DNA of 64,000 nt, from positions 558,001 through 622,000 of the forward strand of contig AP024879.1 in assembly GCA_024346935.1 (NCBI GenBank), given 5' to 3'. Made by a program: the position numbers and the translations under genes. The notes below the pieces were generated by a model that searched no databases, was not told where the DNA came from, and was given only the letters and a program-made list of their open reading frames with translations. This DNA comes from Vibrio inusitatus. Its GTDB lineage: Bacteria; Pseudomonadota; Gammaproteobacteria; Enterobacterales; Vibrionaceae. The stretch's first letter is position 1. Every line of letters begins with the position of its first letter. Positions 7,886 through 16,476 of the stretch are shown here, piece by piece.

Positions 7886-9598
7886 GCTATGACACCATTT
7901 GACAAGCATGTTTTGAATGTCTGCCGATCGATAGGGCTTAGTTAGTACGTCATCCATTCCTGATTTGAAACACATTTCTCGTTCAGTAAGTGTGGTGCTG
8001 GCGGTTAAAGCGATGATAGGCATTTTTATTCCTAAAGCGCGAATCTTTTCGGTAGCCTCAAAACCATCCATTTCAGGCATACGGCAATCCATCAGTATCA
8101 TGTCATAAGATTTGTTTTGCGACGCTGTGACCGCTTCAACACCATTATTCGCAATATCCGGTTTGATATTGAGCTTAGTGAGCATTTCATTAATGATAAT
8201 TTGGTTCATACGAATATCATCAACGACTAATACTGATAGGTGTTCAGGAAGAAGTTCATTGAGTTGTTTTGCTGGGTCTTTGGCGGCACTGGCTAATTTT
8301 TCAACTTTCGTAAGCGGAATATCACCTATGAAGGTCGTACCGACATCAACAACGCTCTCTAACGTTATTGAACCACCCATCAATTGAACGAGTTGATTGC
8401 AAATCGCGAGACCGAGCCCAGTGCCTTCAAAGTTTCTTTTACTCGAACGATCTACTTGCGTGAACGGTTGAAATAGCTTTTTTTGAGCCTGAGGGCTTAT
8501 ACCAATACCTGTGTCTATGACTTGAAATTGGAGATGGCTATCTTTCCAATCCAAATTTAAGGTGACAGACCCTTTATCAGTAAACTTAACTGCATTCCCA
8601 ATGAGATTGACAAAGATTTGTGTAATGCGTTCCATGTCTCCCTCTACAGCTTTAGGCACTCTATCAGAGATATTCACAACAAAACGTAATGATTTTTCAC
8701 ATGCCTTGGAATTGAAAATGCTAGTTAGGGTTTTAAGTAAAGAGCTGATTTCAAACTTGCGGGGGAGTAGGGTGAACATATCAGCGTTGATCTTACTGTA
8801 GTCAAGAAGATCATTGATAATCACGCGTAAAAACTCACCAGATTGAGAGAGGTTTTCTACTAGTTCCTTTTGATGGCTATCAAGCTTGGTATCTTGAAGA
8901 AGCTCTGAGCTCCCAAGTAAACCGTTTAATGGAGTACGCAGTTCGTGATTGATCATCGCAAGAAAATCGCGGGTTGCACGCTCTGATTGTTCTGCTTTCT
9001 TACGAGATTCTATATTGCGATAAATAATTTGTTGACGGTTAACCGCTCTACACAGTAAATCGGCAATTAACCTTAACGGCTGCTCTATAAACTGATTGTC
9101 TTGTTCAGTATCCTGTATTTTGAGACTGAGCAAACCGATTTTTTCTCTATTTACAACCAGTGGTATATCAAGTTGCGAACCACGCCATTGCAGCTTGAGA
9201 CTATTAGGATCTACTTCTATTTCAGAGCCGTAGAAAGGCTTTTTCAATCCAAGACCAAGATCTGAATTGAGTTCTAGGTAACAAGCCCTTACAAGCGTGG
9301 TATCACATACTTTACCAACGAGATTAGATAACAATACGTCGTCTAAGTGATGATCGAGAAATGCACGACCAAAATAGATGAGCAATGAATCAATTTGTTG
9401 TTGAAACTCAAGCTTTAGAATATCTTGAGCGGATGATTTCTCTAGTTGAGCGACAGCCAGTTCAAGCTTTTGATTTGATTCAAACAGTTCAAGACTCTTC
9501 TGTTCAAGTAAACTCTCTGCCTGCTTCCGCGAAGCCATTTCTCGCAAAAGTTTTCGTTCTATCAGTTTGATATCAATACTTTGATCAGCCATCGTCAA
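7883..9598 (-). CDS. Hybrid histidine kinase partnered with H-NOX (HnoK/HahK-like)
   Basis: The 571-residue protein has no membrane segment, so it is cytoplasmic. An N-terminal coiled coil (about 10-60) leads to a GAF-like region (about 70-190). HisKA follows, with the autophosphorylated His218 in FLAMINHELRTPLNG, and HATPase (N-box FVNLIGNAVKFTD, G-boxes DTGIGIS and EGTGLGLAI), then a receiver domain with Asp504 in ILMDCRMPEMDG, Asp460/461 and Lys554. There is no HPt domain, so phosphate must pass to a separate HPt protein. It lies 18 bases downstream of the H-NOX gene. In V. fischeri, Shewanella and others such a kinase is inhibited by NO-bound H-NOX; in V. fischeri (HahK) this reduces syp biofilm. 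Here the pair is placed directly beside the syp genes. Confidence 0.85.
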   Translation of the reverse strand: MTMADQSIDIKLIERKLLREMASRKQAESLLEQKSLELFESNQKLELAVAQLEKSSAQDILKLEFQQQIDSLLIYFGRAFLDHHLDDVLLSNLVGKVCDTTLVRACYLELNSDLGLGLKKPFYGSEIEVDPNSLKLQWRGSQLDIPLVVNREKIGLLSLKIQDTEQDNQFIEQPLRLIADLLCRAVNRQQIIYRNIESRKKAEQSERATRDFLAMINHELRTPLNGLLGSSELLQDTKLDSHQKELVENLSQSGEFLRVIINDLLDYSKINADMFTLLPRKFEISSLLKTLTSIFNSKACEKSLRFVVNISDRVPKAVEGDMERITQIFVNLIGNAVKFTDKGSVTLNLDWKDSHLQFQVIDTGIGISPQAQKKLFQPFTQVDRSSKRNFEGTGLGLAICNQLVQLMGGSITLESVVDVGTTFIGDIPLTKVEKLASAAKDPAKQLNELLPEHLSVLVVDDIRMNQIIINEMLTKLNIKPDIANNGVEAVTASQNKSYDMILMDCRMPEMDGFEATEKIRALGIKMPIIALTASTTLTEREMCFKSGMDDVLTKPYRSADIQNMLVKWCHS

Positions 9599-9616
9599 AT
9601 ACTTACCAATCTATGA

Positions 9617-10159
9617 TTAGTTAACAAGAGTAATATTAAAGCGAACTTCACTTCCCGTTTCATTAAGTGGCTTCATATGTATATCAAGTTTTTGTTCAAA
9701 GTGATTGGCACAGCCTTTAATAAGCCCCAGACAAACATGAGACATACATCGAGCACTCTTGTAGTTTAAAACAAGTTCTGTTTCGCTCTCTGAAATGAAT
9801 TCAAAAGAAGGAGGTACGGCATCTGGGTAGAGTTTTTTAACTTCGACATGAATGTAGTCTTCTACGTGTCGAATGAACTCGAAACTATTAGTACTATGCG
9901 CTAGTGCTGCTGCTGGAGGCATGGTGGCAAGAAGTTTCTTAAAAACTGATTCCCCAAACACTTCTTGTAACTGATCGGCAGGTACATCAGAGGTTTTACT
10001 TAGGTTGACGATAAGTTTGACCAGGTCTTTATGGTCGTAACTGCCAACCGAAGTGTAAATCCCTTGGTCTTGTGACATCTCTAGTACCTGATCTAAAACC
10101 TCAAGGCCAAAATGGTTTTCCACTAAGTCCAAAAATTCGGTAAAAATGATTCCCTTCAT
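9617..10159 (-). CDS. hnoX: H-NOX heme nitric-oxide sensor (HnoX)
   Basis: The protein has 180 residues, the full length of a bacterial H-NOX domain. It begins MKGIIFTEF like other family members. The proximal heme ligand is His104 (DYIHVEVKKLYPDA), and the YxSxR motif that binds the heme propionates is Tyr133-Ser135-Arg137 (YKSAR). It should bind NO through ferrous heme and regulate the kinase encoded 18 bases downstream. Compared with Shewanella H-NOX (from memory), the C-terminal zinc ligands (three Cys and one His) are replaced by Ser, Met, Leu and Arg, although other cysteines (138, 143, 150) are present. No distal-pocket tyrosine specific for oxygen binding is evident, which fits an NO sensor. 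Confidence 0.9.
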   Translation of the reverse strand: MKGIIFTEFLDLVENHFGLEVLDQVLEMSQDQGIYTSVGSYDHKDLVKLIVNLSKTSDVPADQLQEVFGESVFKKLLATMPPAAALAHSTNSFEFIRHVEDYIHVEVKKLYPDAVPPSFEFISESETELVLNYKSARCMSHVCLGLIKGCANHFEQKLDIHMKPLNETGSEVRFNITLVN

Positions 10160-10254
10160 TTGCTCTCTCTTAACAATTGCACATTACTATTAACGATTCT
10201 TGTACAAACTCATTTAAAAAACAATTACTTCTATGGTTTTTGTGCACGCAGTGT

Positions 10255-10848
10255 TTAGAAAAGAGAAAGATTTTGCATGGGTTCGATAGGCTGTGCTGTG
10301 GCAACAAAGGGGATTTTGCTGTTCCAGCGTAATAGTTTGAGTGCCTCGTGAGGAGCCCTAATCCATTGCAAAGCTTGTTTTTCGTTGAAAAGTAGAGGCA
10401 TACGATGGTGATAAAGAGCGTATTCGTCATTGGGCTCTGTTGTAAGAGTAACAAATTGATCATTTCCCATTGCTAATGCTGCCATTAAAAAGCCTTTTGA
10501 TGGCTCGATGGGATTAAATTCAAATTTTTGTTTGCCTGAATCTGTAGTGACCCATTCATACCATCCACTGCACGGGACGATGATTCGATTGTGGGTTAAT
10601 GCATCTCTAAAGGTAAGTTTGGAAGTAATCGATTCAGAGCGTGCATTGATAATCAGTTGTTTCGACCATTGTGGTTTCGTTCCCCATTGCAGTTGTCGTT
10701 GATATAGATGTGTTGGGGTGGATGAAATCACAGATACGGATTGTGTTGGTCGCACATCGTGATTAGTCGAGGGATGAAATTCAAAACCCATAGCGTCTGA
10801 TATCCACTGAGCAAGAGGATCGTCTGTGATGTTTAATCGTCCACACAT
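10255..10848 (-). CDS. yedK: SRAP / YedK (HMCES-type) abasic-site shielding protein
   Basis: The 197-residue protein has the SRAP fold. Cys2 (MCGRLN) would form the thiazolidine link to an abasic site in single-stranded DNA after removal of Met1. Other family motifs are HDVRPTQ (30-36), INARSES (67-73), VPCSGWYEW (91-99) with the catalytic Glu, and HHRMP (147-151) with the catalytic His. It protects ssDNA abasic sites at replication forks. It is a single gene with its own start and precedes hnoX on the same strand with a 95-base gap; no functional link to hnoX is implied. Confidence 0.9.
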   Translation of the reverse strand: MCGRLNITDDPLAQWISDAMGFEFHPSTNHDVRPTQSVSVISSTPTHLYQRQLQWGTKPQWSKQLIINARSESITSKLTFRDALTHNRIIVPCSGWYEWVTTDSGKQKFEFNPIEPSKGFLMAALAMGNDQFVTLTTEPNDEYALYHHRMPLLFNEKQALQWIRAPHEALKLLRWNSKIPFVATAQPIEPMQNLSLF

Positions 10849-10963
10849 TGATTGTCTACTTATCCTGTAAGCCGTGGTGTTAAGTTAGCACATTTAAAAC
10901 CGTGAAAGAGAAATACGATTGCTCAGGTCTTTACTAGATAAGCCTTCTAGTAGGAGTACAGTG

Positions 10964-11674
10964 ATGCGTTTTTCAATATTAGTAGCCTTGATAGTACCAA
11001 GCATGTTGCAAGCTCAGGTTTGGACTCATGAAGGAAAGCCTGCGTACGTCATTGAGCTCTTTACTTCAGAAGGGTGTTCAAGTTGCCCTCCTGCTGACCA
11101 GTATCTGTCTCAATATGTAGAAGAAGATAAATTATGGGAAGAGTACATTCCTTTGGCTTACCATGTGGACTATTGGGATTACATTGGTTGGAAAGATCGA
11201 TTTGCTCATCCTTCTTACAGTCAAAAACAGAGACTGTATAGAAGCTATGGTGTCGTGAACAGTGTTTATACACCAGGCTTTGTGGTAAACGGCGCTGAAT
11301 GGAAAGGATTTTTTAGCTACCGAACTAGAACTCTCCCTAATATTGAAAGTCACCATTCAAAACCGCTACAGCTAACCAAGGATAACTATAATTACAGTGT
11401 CACGTTTCTAGGCGATGGGCAATATACAGCGCATATCGCTTGGCTAGCAATGGACGAAACTACCCCAGTTAAGCGTGGTGAAAATCGTGGTAAAAATCTC
11501 AAACATAACTTTATTGTTGTAGAGAAGCAGCAAAAAAATGGGGTAGAGAATTGGAGGTTTGAGCTCAACAATCGTCAACCGATCGCGGAGATCGATGCAG
11601 TGGTTGTGTGGTTGACCAAGCTTAACAATTTTGTCCCAGTGCAAACGGTTGGTGGCTGGTTAAACAAGCCTTAA
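10964..11674 (+). CDS. DUF1223 thioredoxin-fold exported protein
   Basis: I start the gene at the ATG at 10964, which has AGGAG seven bases upstream and opens a signal peptide (MRFSILVALIVPSMLQAQ). An in-frame TTG at 10919 has no such support. The mature protein begins with VIELFTSEGCSSCPPAD, the DUF1223 signature, a thioredoxin-like CxxC motif. The rest is beta-rich. The function of the family is not established; a periplasmic redox role is plausible. The gene stands alone between the divergent yedK and the HAD gene downstream. Confidence 0.8.
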   Translation: MRFSILVALIVPSMLQAQVWTHEGKPAYVIELFTSEGCSSCPPADQYLSQYVEEDKLWEEYIPLAYHVDYWDYIGWKDRFAHPSYSQKQRLYRSYGVVNSVYTPGFVVNGAEWKGFFSYRTRTLPNIESHHSKPLQLTKDNYNYSVTFLGDGQYTAHIAWLAMDETTPVKRGENRGKNLKHNFIVVEKQQKNGVENWRFELNNRQPIAEIDAVVVWLTKLNNFVPVQTVGGWLNKP

Positions 11675-11790
11675 CAAGTAAAAAACGAAAGAGAGTGTAT
11701 ATCGGTCAATTAAATGGCATTGTTTTGTCATTTTAGTCTGCTACTGTGTGATTATATTTATAGTTAACAGACAAAGTGAGATTAAGGATG

Positions 11791-12405
11791 ATGCTAAAAC
11801 TTGAGCAGTATCAGGGTATTATATTTGATATGGATGGCACTCTAATTGATACCATGCCAGCTCATGTAGCTGCATGGGAGCAGACAGCCAAACAGTTTGG
11901 ATTTGATTTCGATCCTAAATGGCTTCATAGCCTTGGCGGTATGCCAAGTCCAAAGATTGTGTTGGAAGTAAACAGGCGATTTGGCCTAGAGCTAGACCCT
12001 GTGCAAGTATCCAGCTTTAAAATGTCTCAGTTTGCCAGCAACGAAGCCAAAGGCGAACTGATCAACATGACTCATCAAGTATTATTAGAGCAGATGCAAT
12101 CTAAGAAAGTCGCCATTGGCACGGGGGCGCAGCGTAATAGTGCTCATGATTTATTGAAGGCTAGGGGCGTATTCGATTATTTTGATACAGTAGTCACCGC
12201 AACTGAGGTCAACAATCACAAACCATTTCCTGATACGTTCTTACTGGCCGCTGAAAATATGCAATGCCAACCAACGGAATGTGTAGTGTTTGAAGATACG
12301 CTTTTGGGTTTGCAAGCAGCGCATGCTGCAGGTATGGACTGCTACCTAGTGACGGATTCTGGTTTTGTCTTTAAACCTGTGAACGAGGCAGCGTTTACAG
12401 AATAG
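11791..12405 (+). CDS. HAD-family sugar phosphatase, YqaB-like
   Basis: This class I HAD hydrolase has the motif I nucleophile in IIFDMDGTLIDT and motif IV in VVFEDTLLGLQAAHAAGMDC; motif III Lys is in NNHKPFPDTFLLAA. It aligns along its length with E. coli YqaB (fructose-1-phosphate phosphatase), including the helical cap with the LGGMPSPKIV stretch. The start at 11791 is one of two adjacent ATGs (11788, 11791). A bidirectional terminator follows. The exact substrate is inferred. Confidence 0.8.
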   Translation: MLKLEQYQGIIFDMDGTLIDTMPAHVAAWEQTAKQFGFDFDPKWLHSLGGMPSPKIVLEVNRRFGLELDPVQVSSFKMSQFASNEAKGELINMTHQVLLEQMQSKKVAIGTGAQRNSAHDLLKARGVFDYFDTVVTATEVNNHKPFPDTFLLAAENMQCQPTECVVFEDTLLGLQAAHAAGMDCYLVTDSGFVFKPVNEAAFTE

Positions 12406-12450
12406 GTTGTAGAGTTTTGAAAAATAACCCGATCTAAACGATTAGAAAAC

Positions 12451-12478
12451 AAAAGGACTGTCCATGGACAGTCCTTTT
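12451..12478. terminator. Bidirectional terminator between the HAD and FKBP genes
   Basis: A perfect palindrome (stem AAAAGGACTGTCC) with A-tract and T-tract ends lies between two convergent genes, so it can work for both. Confidence 0.85.
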
Positions 12479-12484
12479 TAGTAT

Positions 12485-12967
12485 TTACTTTATTTCAAGT
12501 AATTCCACATCAAAGATTAACGTTGATGAGGCGGGGATAGGGCCTGTACCATCTTTGCCATAGGCAAGAGTACTTGGAATGTACAAGCGGAACTTGTCAC
12601 CTGTCACCATTAGCTGTAAGCCTTCTTGCCATCCGTGAATGACACGATTTAGAGGGAATTCGATAGCCTCACCGCGATCAACCGAACTATCAAACACTGT
12701 ACCGTTAATAAGGGTACCGTGGTAATGAACTTTAACTGTGTTGGTTGGTGCGGGGTGAGTTTCACCTTCACCTTTCACTAGAATTTCATATTGCAGACCG
12801 CTTTTTGTGGTAATGACATCGTCACGTTGACCATTTTCTTGCAGGAATGCTTGGCCTAGAGCGAAGTTTTCTTGCCCCGTTTTATTTTTGGACCAAATGG
12901 TGTAAATCATGAATGCAGCTAAAACCGCTATGATGGCAGGGAATAAAAACTTAGACATTAGTGTCAT
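12485..12967 (-). CDS. Membrane-anchored FKBP-type peptidyl-prolyl isomerase
   Basis: The protein has one N-terminal membrane segment (FLFPAIIAVLAAFMIYTIW) and a single FKBP domain (about 50-160) with the family landmarks VHYHGTLINGTVFDSS, GWQEGLQLM and IPSTLAYG. It should catalyse proline isomerisation on the periplasmic side of the inner membrane. Two starts are possible: 12967, which overlaps the upstream stop codon (TAATG), or 12958, with AAGG 12 bases upstream. It is co-transcribed with the DsbA-like gene, which suggests a pair of periplasmic folding factors. Confidence 0.85.
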   Translation of the reverse strand: MTLMSKFLFPAIIAVLAAFMIYTIWSKNKTGQENFALGQAFLQENGQRDDVITTKSGLQYEILVKGEGETHPAPTNTVKVHYHGTLINGTVFDSSVDRGEAIEFPLNRVIHGWQEGLQLMVTGDKFRLYIPSTLAYGKDGTGPIPASSTLIFDVELLEIK

Positions 12968-13596
12968 TATCCTTTCGCAATTAAGTATTTGATAGTATTA
13001 ACAATAGATGGCAGGTCGTTGTGAGCTGAAGTGATGACCATATATTTTCCGTTCACCACAAAGGTAGGCACTGAGTTGATCATACCTTTGCCAGTAATAT
13101 CGACAGCTTTAGTCACTTCTTCAAACAATTGTTGTTTTTGCTCATCATCGAGATCATACGGAGAAACTAGACCTCGCTCTTTATAAGCATCAATGAGTAG
13201 TTGAGTTCTCTCTTCGGCAGGTAATTCCGCATTGGCATGATACGCATTAAATAGTGCGGTCATCATACCTACGTCTGGTTTACCTGTTTCAGATTGCATC
13301 GCTGCAGCGTAATAAAACATGGCAGCAGCTTGGGCACTCTCATTGAAGGTCACGTGAACTTTTCCGATAGGCTGACCTATGCCTTCTTCAATTTCTGGAA
13401 TGAATTTCTCCATTTGTAGGCAGTGCCCACAAGTTAGAGAAAATACCTCAACCACAGGTTGCTCTACAAGATCGCTAATATCGTTTGGTAGTTGAGAGTA
13501 GTGAGTGTTCAATTGAGGTTCAGGGTTTTCGCTACATGCGGTCAGTAGTAGCAAGGATGCGAAAACTAGGCTAAGTATTTGAGTTATTTTTTTCAT
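12967..13596 (-). CDS. DsbA-like thiol:disulfide oxidoreductase lipoprotein
   Basis: The sequence begins with a lipoprotein signal (lipobox LLTAC, Cys21), followed by a DsbA-type thioredoxin fold. The active site is CGHC in FSLTCGHCLQMEKF, preceded by VVEVFS; the cis-proline loop is SVPTFVVNGKY. A helical insertion (about 90-160) is as in DsbA. Lipid anchoring is unusual for classical DsbA. It should introduce or shuffle disulfides in the periplasm. It overlaps the FKBP gene by one base. Confidence 0.85.
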   Translation of the reverse strand: MKKITQILSLVFASLLLLTACSENPEPQLNTHYSQLPNDISDLVEQPVVEVFSLTCGHCLQMEKFIPEIEEGIGQPIGKVHVTFNESAQAAAMFYYAAAMQSETGKPDVGMMTALFNAYHANAELPAEERTQLLIDAYKERGLVSPYDLDDEQKQQLFEEVTKAVDITGKGMINSVPTFVVNGKYMVITSAHNDLPSIVNTIKYLIAKG

Positions 13597-13626
13597 AGTC
13601 CCTTAAGTCTTAATAGTAGGCAGAGG

Positions 13627-13653
13627 AAGGGGTGATGGTTATACATCACCCTT
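13627..13653 (-). terminator. Hairpin downstream of gsk
   Basis: The stem AAGGGGTGATG/CATCACCCTT with a 6-base loop lies just after the gsk stop. No clear T-run follows on the minus strand, so this is a weak or factor-dependent terminator. Confidence 0.45.
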
Positions 13654-13664
13654 TGGAGTGTATG

Positions 13665-14969
13665 CTATCTATCCCAGTAGGCTTCTTCAAGGCTATCTTC
13701 ACGCTCTGGAAGAGAGCGAGACAAGCGAGGAGAGTGCTGAGTTAGTAACTCGTAACTAACTCGGTTTGCATATTTACAAATCTGAGAAAGCGATGAATAA
13801 GTGAGGAACGTAGCGCTGTGTTTTTCAGACGCTGGCACATTCTTCTTGTGATAACCGTTGGCAGCAATATCATGAAGCAGAGCTGATAATGCGCCGTCAC
13901 CCGCACCGTTAGTGTTCTTGATCTCAAGAGGTCCACCTAGGTAAGGGGATATATGCGAATAGACACGGATAGGATCTTTACAGTCTGTAAAGCGCATCGC
14001 GCGGCTATATTCATACTTATTAAACTCTGGAATGTTACCTGGCAGTAAGGCGAACTCTGTCTCGCGCTTTTTGTCGTTCTCGGTATAACCAGCCATGTAT
14101 AAACCGACAGGTCCCGCGGTACAAAGTACTAGGTCTACCCATTCTAATGCTTTGTCTGCAGCTAGAAGTGGATCTTTCTCGCCAGTAAGTGCTTCACCTT
14201 CTTCCTCGTTCATTGCAACGATTGTAACGTTTGCTTTAATGAAGTTTTGCCACCAATCTTCATTGCCTTCAATTACATACTTGGTGCCAAGGGTTAACAC
14301 AACGGGTATGTTGTTTTCTTTTGCTAACTCTACAGCGCGCTGTACCGCTTTTGGCATCGGATCTTCGGGTTTACCGCGCATTAAATAAGAAGAGACCACT
14401 AGTGCACTGGCTTTTTCGAAAACATTTTCTGGTATGCTTTCCGGAAGCAGTTGGTTCATATGGCCTTCGTTGATAGCAAAGGTTCGTTCGCCATCATCGG
14501 TGATTAACGTGTAGCAACGACCTATAGGACCATCGACGCGCTGTAAATGGTTCAGGTTAACGCGAGATGAAGTCCGGCAAAGATAGCGATATGCATAGCT
14601 ACCCACATCGATATTTTTAGACATGACACCTAATAACACAGATTTGCTGTCCGCTATCACAGAGTAGTTATGTAGAGTGTTGCCTATGGTATCACCTGGG
14701 TGTTCATGGGTGATTAAATCTTTCTCGACAAGCTCTTGGTAGAGGGCATCGGCTACTTCCTGCTCTACAACTAATGAGTGTCCCTTACTCAAAGAATATT
14801 TTGTCAAAAATTCATCATCGACTCGTGCTTCGATATCAACAATGGTTTGTCCCACGCCGACGACAGTTGGCCTAGATAGCTTTGGTGTCTGACGGATCTG
14901 ATTGACCAATGGGTCGCGAGAATGGGTTGGGAAGTAGTGTTTAGACTTTCTTTGACCAGGAAACTTCAT
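13665..14969 (-). CDS. gsk: Inosine/guanosine kinase
   Basis: The 434-residue PfkB/ribokinase-family enzyme phosphorylates inosine and guanosine to IMP and GMP in purine salvage. It matches E. coli Gsk closely in length and sequence, starting MKFPGQRKSKHYFP. Family motifs are VGVGQTIVDIEA near the N-terminus, the di-Gly HPGDTIGNT substrate region and the catalytic anion-hole motif NTNGAGDGALSALLHD. It is a single-gene unit. Confidence 0.95.
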   Translation of the reverse strand: MKFPGQRKSKHYFPTHSRDPLVNQIRQTPKLSRPTVVGVGQTIVDIEARVDDEFLTKYSLSKGHSLVVEQEVADALYQELVEKDLITHEHPGDTIGNTLHNYSVIADSKSVLLGVMSKNIDVGSYAYRYLCRTSSRVNLNHLQRVDGPIGRCYTLITDDGERTFAINEGHMNQLLPESIPENVFEKASALVVSSYLMRGKPEDPMPKAVQRAVELAKENNIPVVLTLGTKYVIEGNEDWWQNFIKANVTIVAMNEEEGEALTGEKDPLLAADKALEWVDLVLCTAGPVGLYMAGYTENDKKRETEFALLPGNIPEFNKYEYSRAMRFTDCKDPIRVYSHISPYLGGPLEIKNTNGAGDGALSALLHDIAANGYHKKNVPASEKHSATFLTYSSLSQICKYANRVSYELLTQHSPRLSRSLPEREDSLEEAYWDR

Positions 14970-15073
14970 AATGGGGTAATGTAAAAGGAAGATGGGCAGA
15001 GTATACCACAGGGTTTACTCTGCATATGAGTGAGGGCGTTTAATTTGTAGGCACTTAAACCCTAACTGGTGTT

Positions 15074-15655
15074 TTAAAAAACAACCTCACTGTTTTTAGA
15101 CGCCGCTTCGCCAACAGTTTGAGGTTTAGTTACGTCATTGGTCGTTGGGGAATTCGTTGTTAATGAATCTTTTTCGGGCAACGTAGTTGGAACACCGGTC
15201 GCAGATTGGTACGCCAAGGTATCCCATAAAGGTACAGTTGAAAGACTGTGCTTGTAGCTACCTGAAGTTTCTTTGGTAGAGTAGGAAATATACATTAGGG
15301 TTTGAGAACTTTGATCGAAAATACGGCGAATCTTCATGGTTTTAAAAAAGACACTTTTAGATTTTTTGAATACGATTTCACCCGATTTAGAAGTATCAAT
15401 TTTAGCAATCATGTCTGGTGTTATCTCTCCAGTTTGACGGCACGAGATAGCCGAGTCAGAAGGATCAGATAAGTCTAGGTTTGCCTCAATGCTTGCCACG
15501 TGACATGTCACTCCTGTCACGATTGGATCTACCAGAATATTGATCTTGATGTCTTTGGTGGTGAATAGGCCAAGAGAGACATCACCGACTTCATTTTTAT
15601 CACACCCAGAAAGAGTAAGGGCAAGCAGTGGAGCCAATAGAGCGATTTTCTTCAT
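15074..15655 (-). CDS. creA: CreA family lipoprotein
   Basis: The start at 15655 gives a lipoprotein signal (MKKIALLAPLLALTLSGC). The core matches CreA: VTCHVASIEANLDLSDPSDSAISCRQTGEI, then FKKSKSVFFKTMKIRRIFD and LMYISYSTKETSGSYKHSLSTVPL. Two conserved cysteines are present. A Ser/Thr-rich C-terminal tail of about 40 residues is not part of the E. coli protein. The function of CreA is unknown. An in-frame start at 15706 would add 17 residues before the signal and is rejected. Confidence 0.85.
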   Translation of the reverse strand: MKKIALLAPLLALTLSGCDKNEVGDVSLGLFTTKDIKINILVDPIVTGVTCHVASIEANLDLSDPSDSAISCRQTGEITPDMIAKIDTSKSGEIVFKKSKSVFFKTMKIRRIFDQSSQTLMYISYSTKETSGSYKHSLSTVPLWDTLAYQSATGVPTTLPEKDSLTTNSPTTNDVTKPQTVGEAASKNSEVVF

Positions 15656-15800
15656 TGCGATTTCCGAGAATTTATACAGCGTATTGAATAGAGTAGAGTC
15701 TAACACATACAGCTAATCTTGTTTAAATAAGCGATTGTTTGATAAAGAATTGTTCACACATAGATCCGTGTGTATCCTTATACAAAACCAATAATTGAGC

Positions 15801-16361
15801 ATGACTATGAGTAACCAAGCGTCCACAACTAATGTTGAGCATGTACATCAGCAGAAGAACCAATGGCTTTTGTCTCAGATAGACGTGGATTACCCTACGA
15901 GAGAAAGTGTCTTGGGAAAAGCGTGTTATCTGGACCTCATTGAGAAGTCTAGTGAGTTTAGTTTGCAGGTAAATTCATTTTCGGGTTCAACACAAGTGGC
16001 GAGTAACACTGACTGGTTGAGAGCTGATTTTCATAAACTCACAGTACTATTTGCTCGTTTTACAGCGTCACATAGCGACATTCCCGAAGCGTCCAGAGAG
16101 TATCTACAGGAGTTTTTAGCTCAGATTATTCTTGATGATCAAGGTGCCCATTCATTGTGTATCGGATTTGATGGTTCGGAGGTCGTTGGTGTGTGTATCG
16201 TATCTATCAGTTCGGATACTGTGCTAGTGTCTGACCTGTTATTGGAAACTAACCTAACGCAAGACGTCGAAATCGCCACTATATTGGATCTTTTTGATAA
16301 TGAACTAAATCAAGTCGAACAACAATGCCAAGTGTTTGCACAAGTATATGACTACGTTTAG
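15801..16361 (+). CDS. Conserved-looking protein of unknown function
   Basis: The protein has about 186 residues, is acidic and soluble, and has no signal peptide or membrane segment. A stretch near residues 130-150 (HSLCIGFDGSEVVGVCIVSISSDTVLVSDLLLE) is reminiscent of the central strands of a GNAT acetyltransferase, but the acetyl-CoA loop is not visible. Start choice is open: ATG at 15801 or 15807; a TTG at 15795 is also in frame. The gene stands alone. Confidence 0.6.
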   Translation: MTMSNQASTTNVEHVHQQKNQWLLSQIDVDYPTRESVLGKACYLDLIEKSSEFSLQVNSFSGSTQVASNTDWLRADFHKLTVLFARFTASHSDIPEASREYLQEFLAQIILDDQGAHSLCIGFDGSEVVGVCIVSISSDTVLVSDLLLETNLTQDVEIATILDLFDNELNQVEQQCQVFAQVYDYV

Positions 16362-16476
16362 TGATCTAAGTCGGTTAATCGCAAACAAACAAGGACACAG
16401 TTAACAGTAAGAAGTACTGCTTTTCCCACTGCTAGCAGTTGTTCGTTATAAACGTAAACACAATCAATTAGATGCT

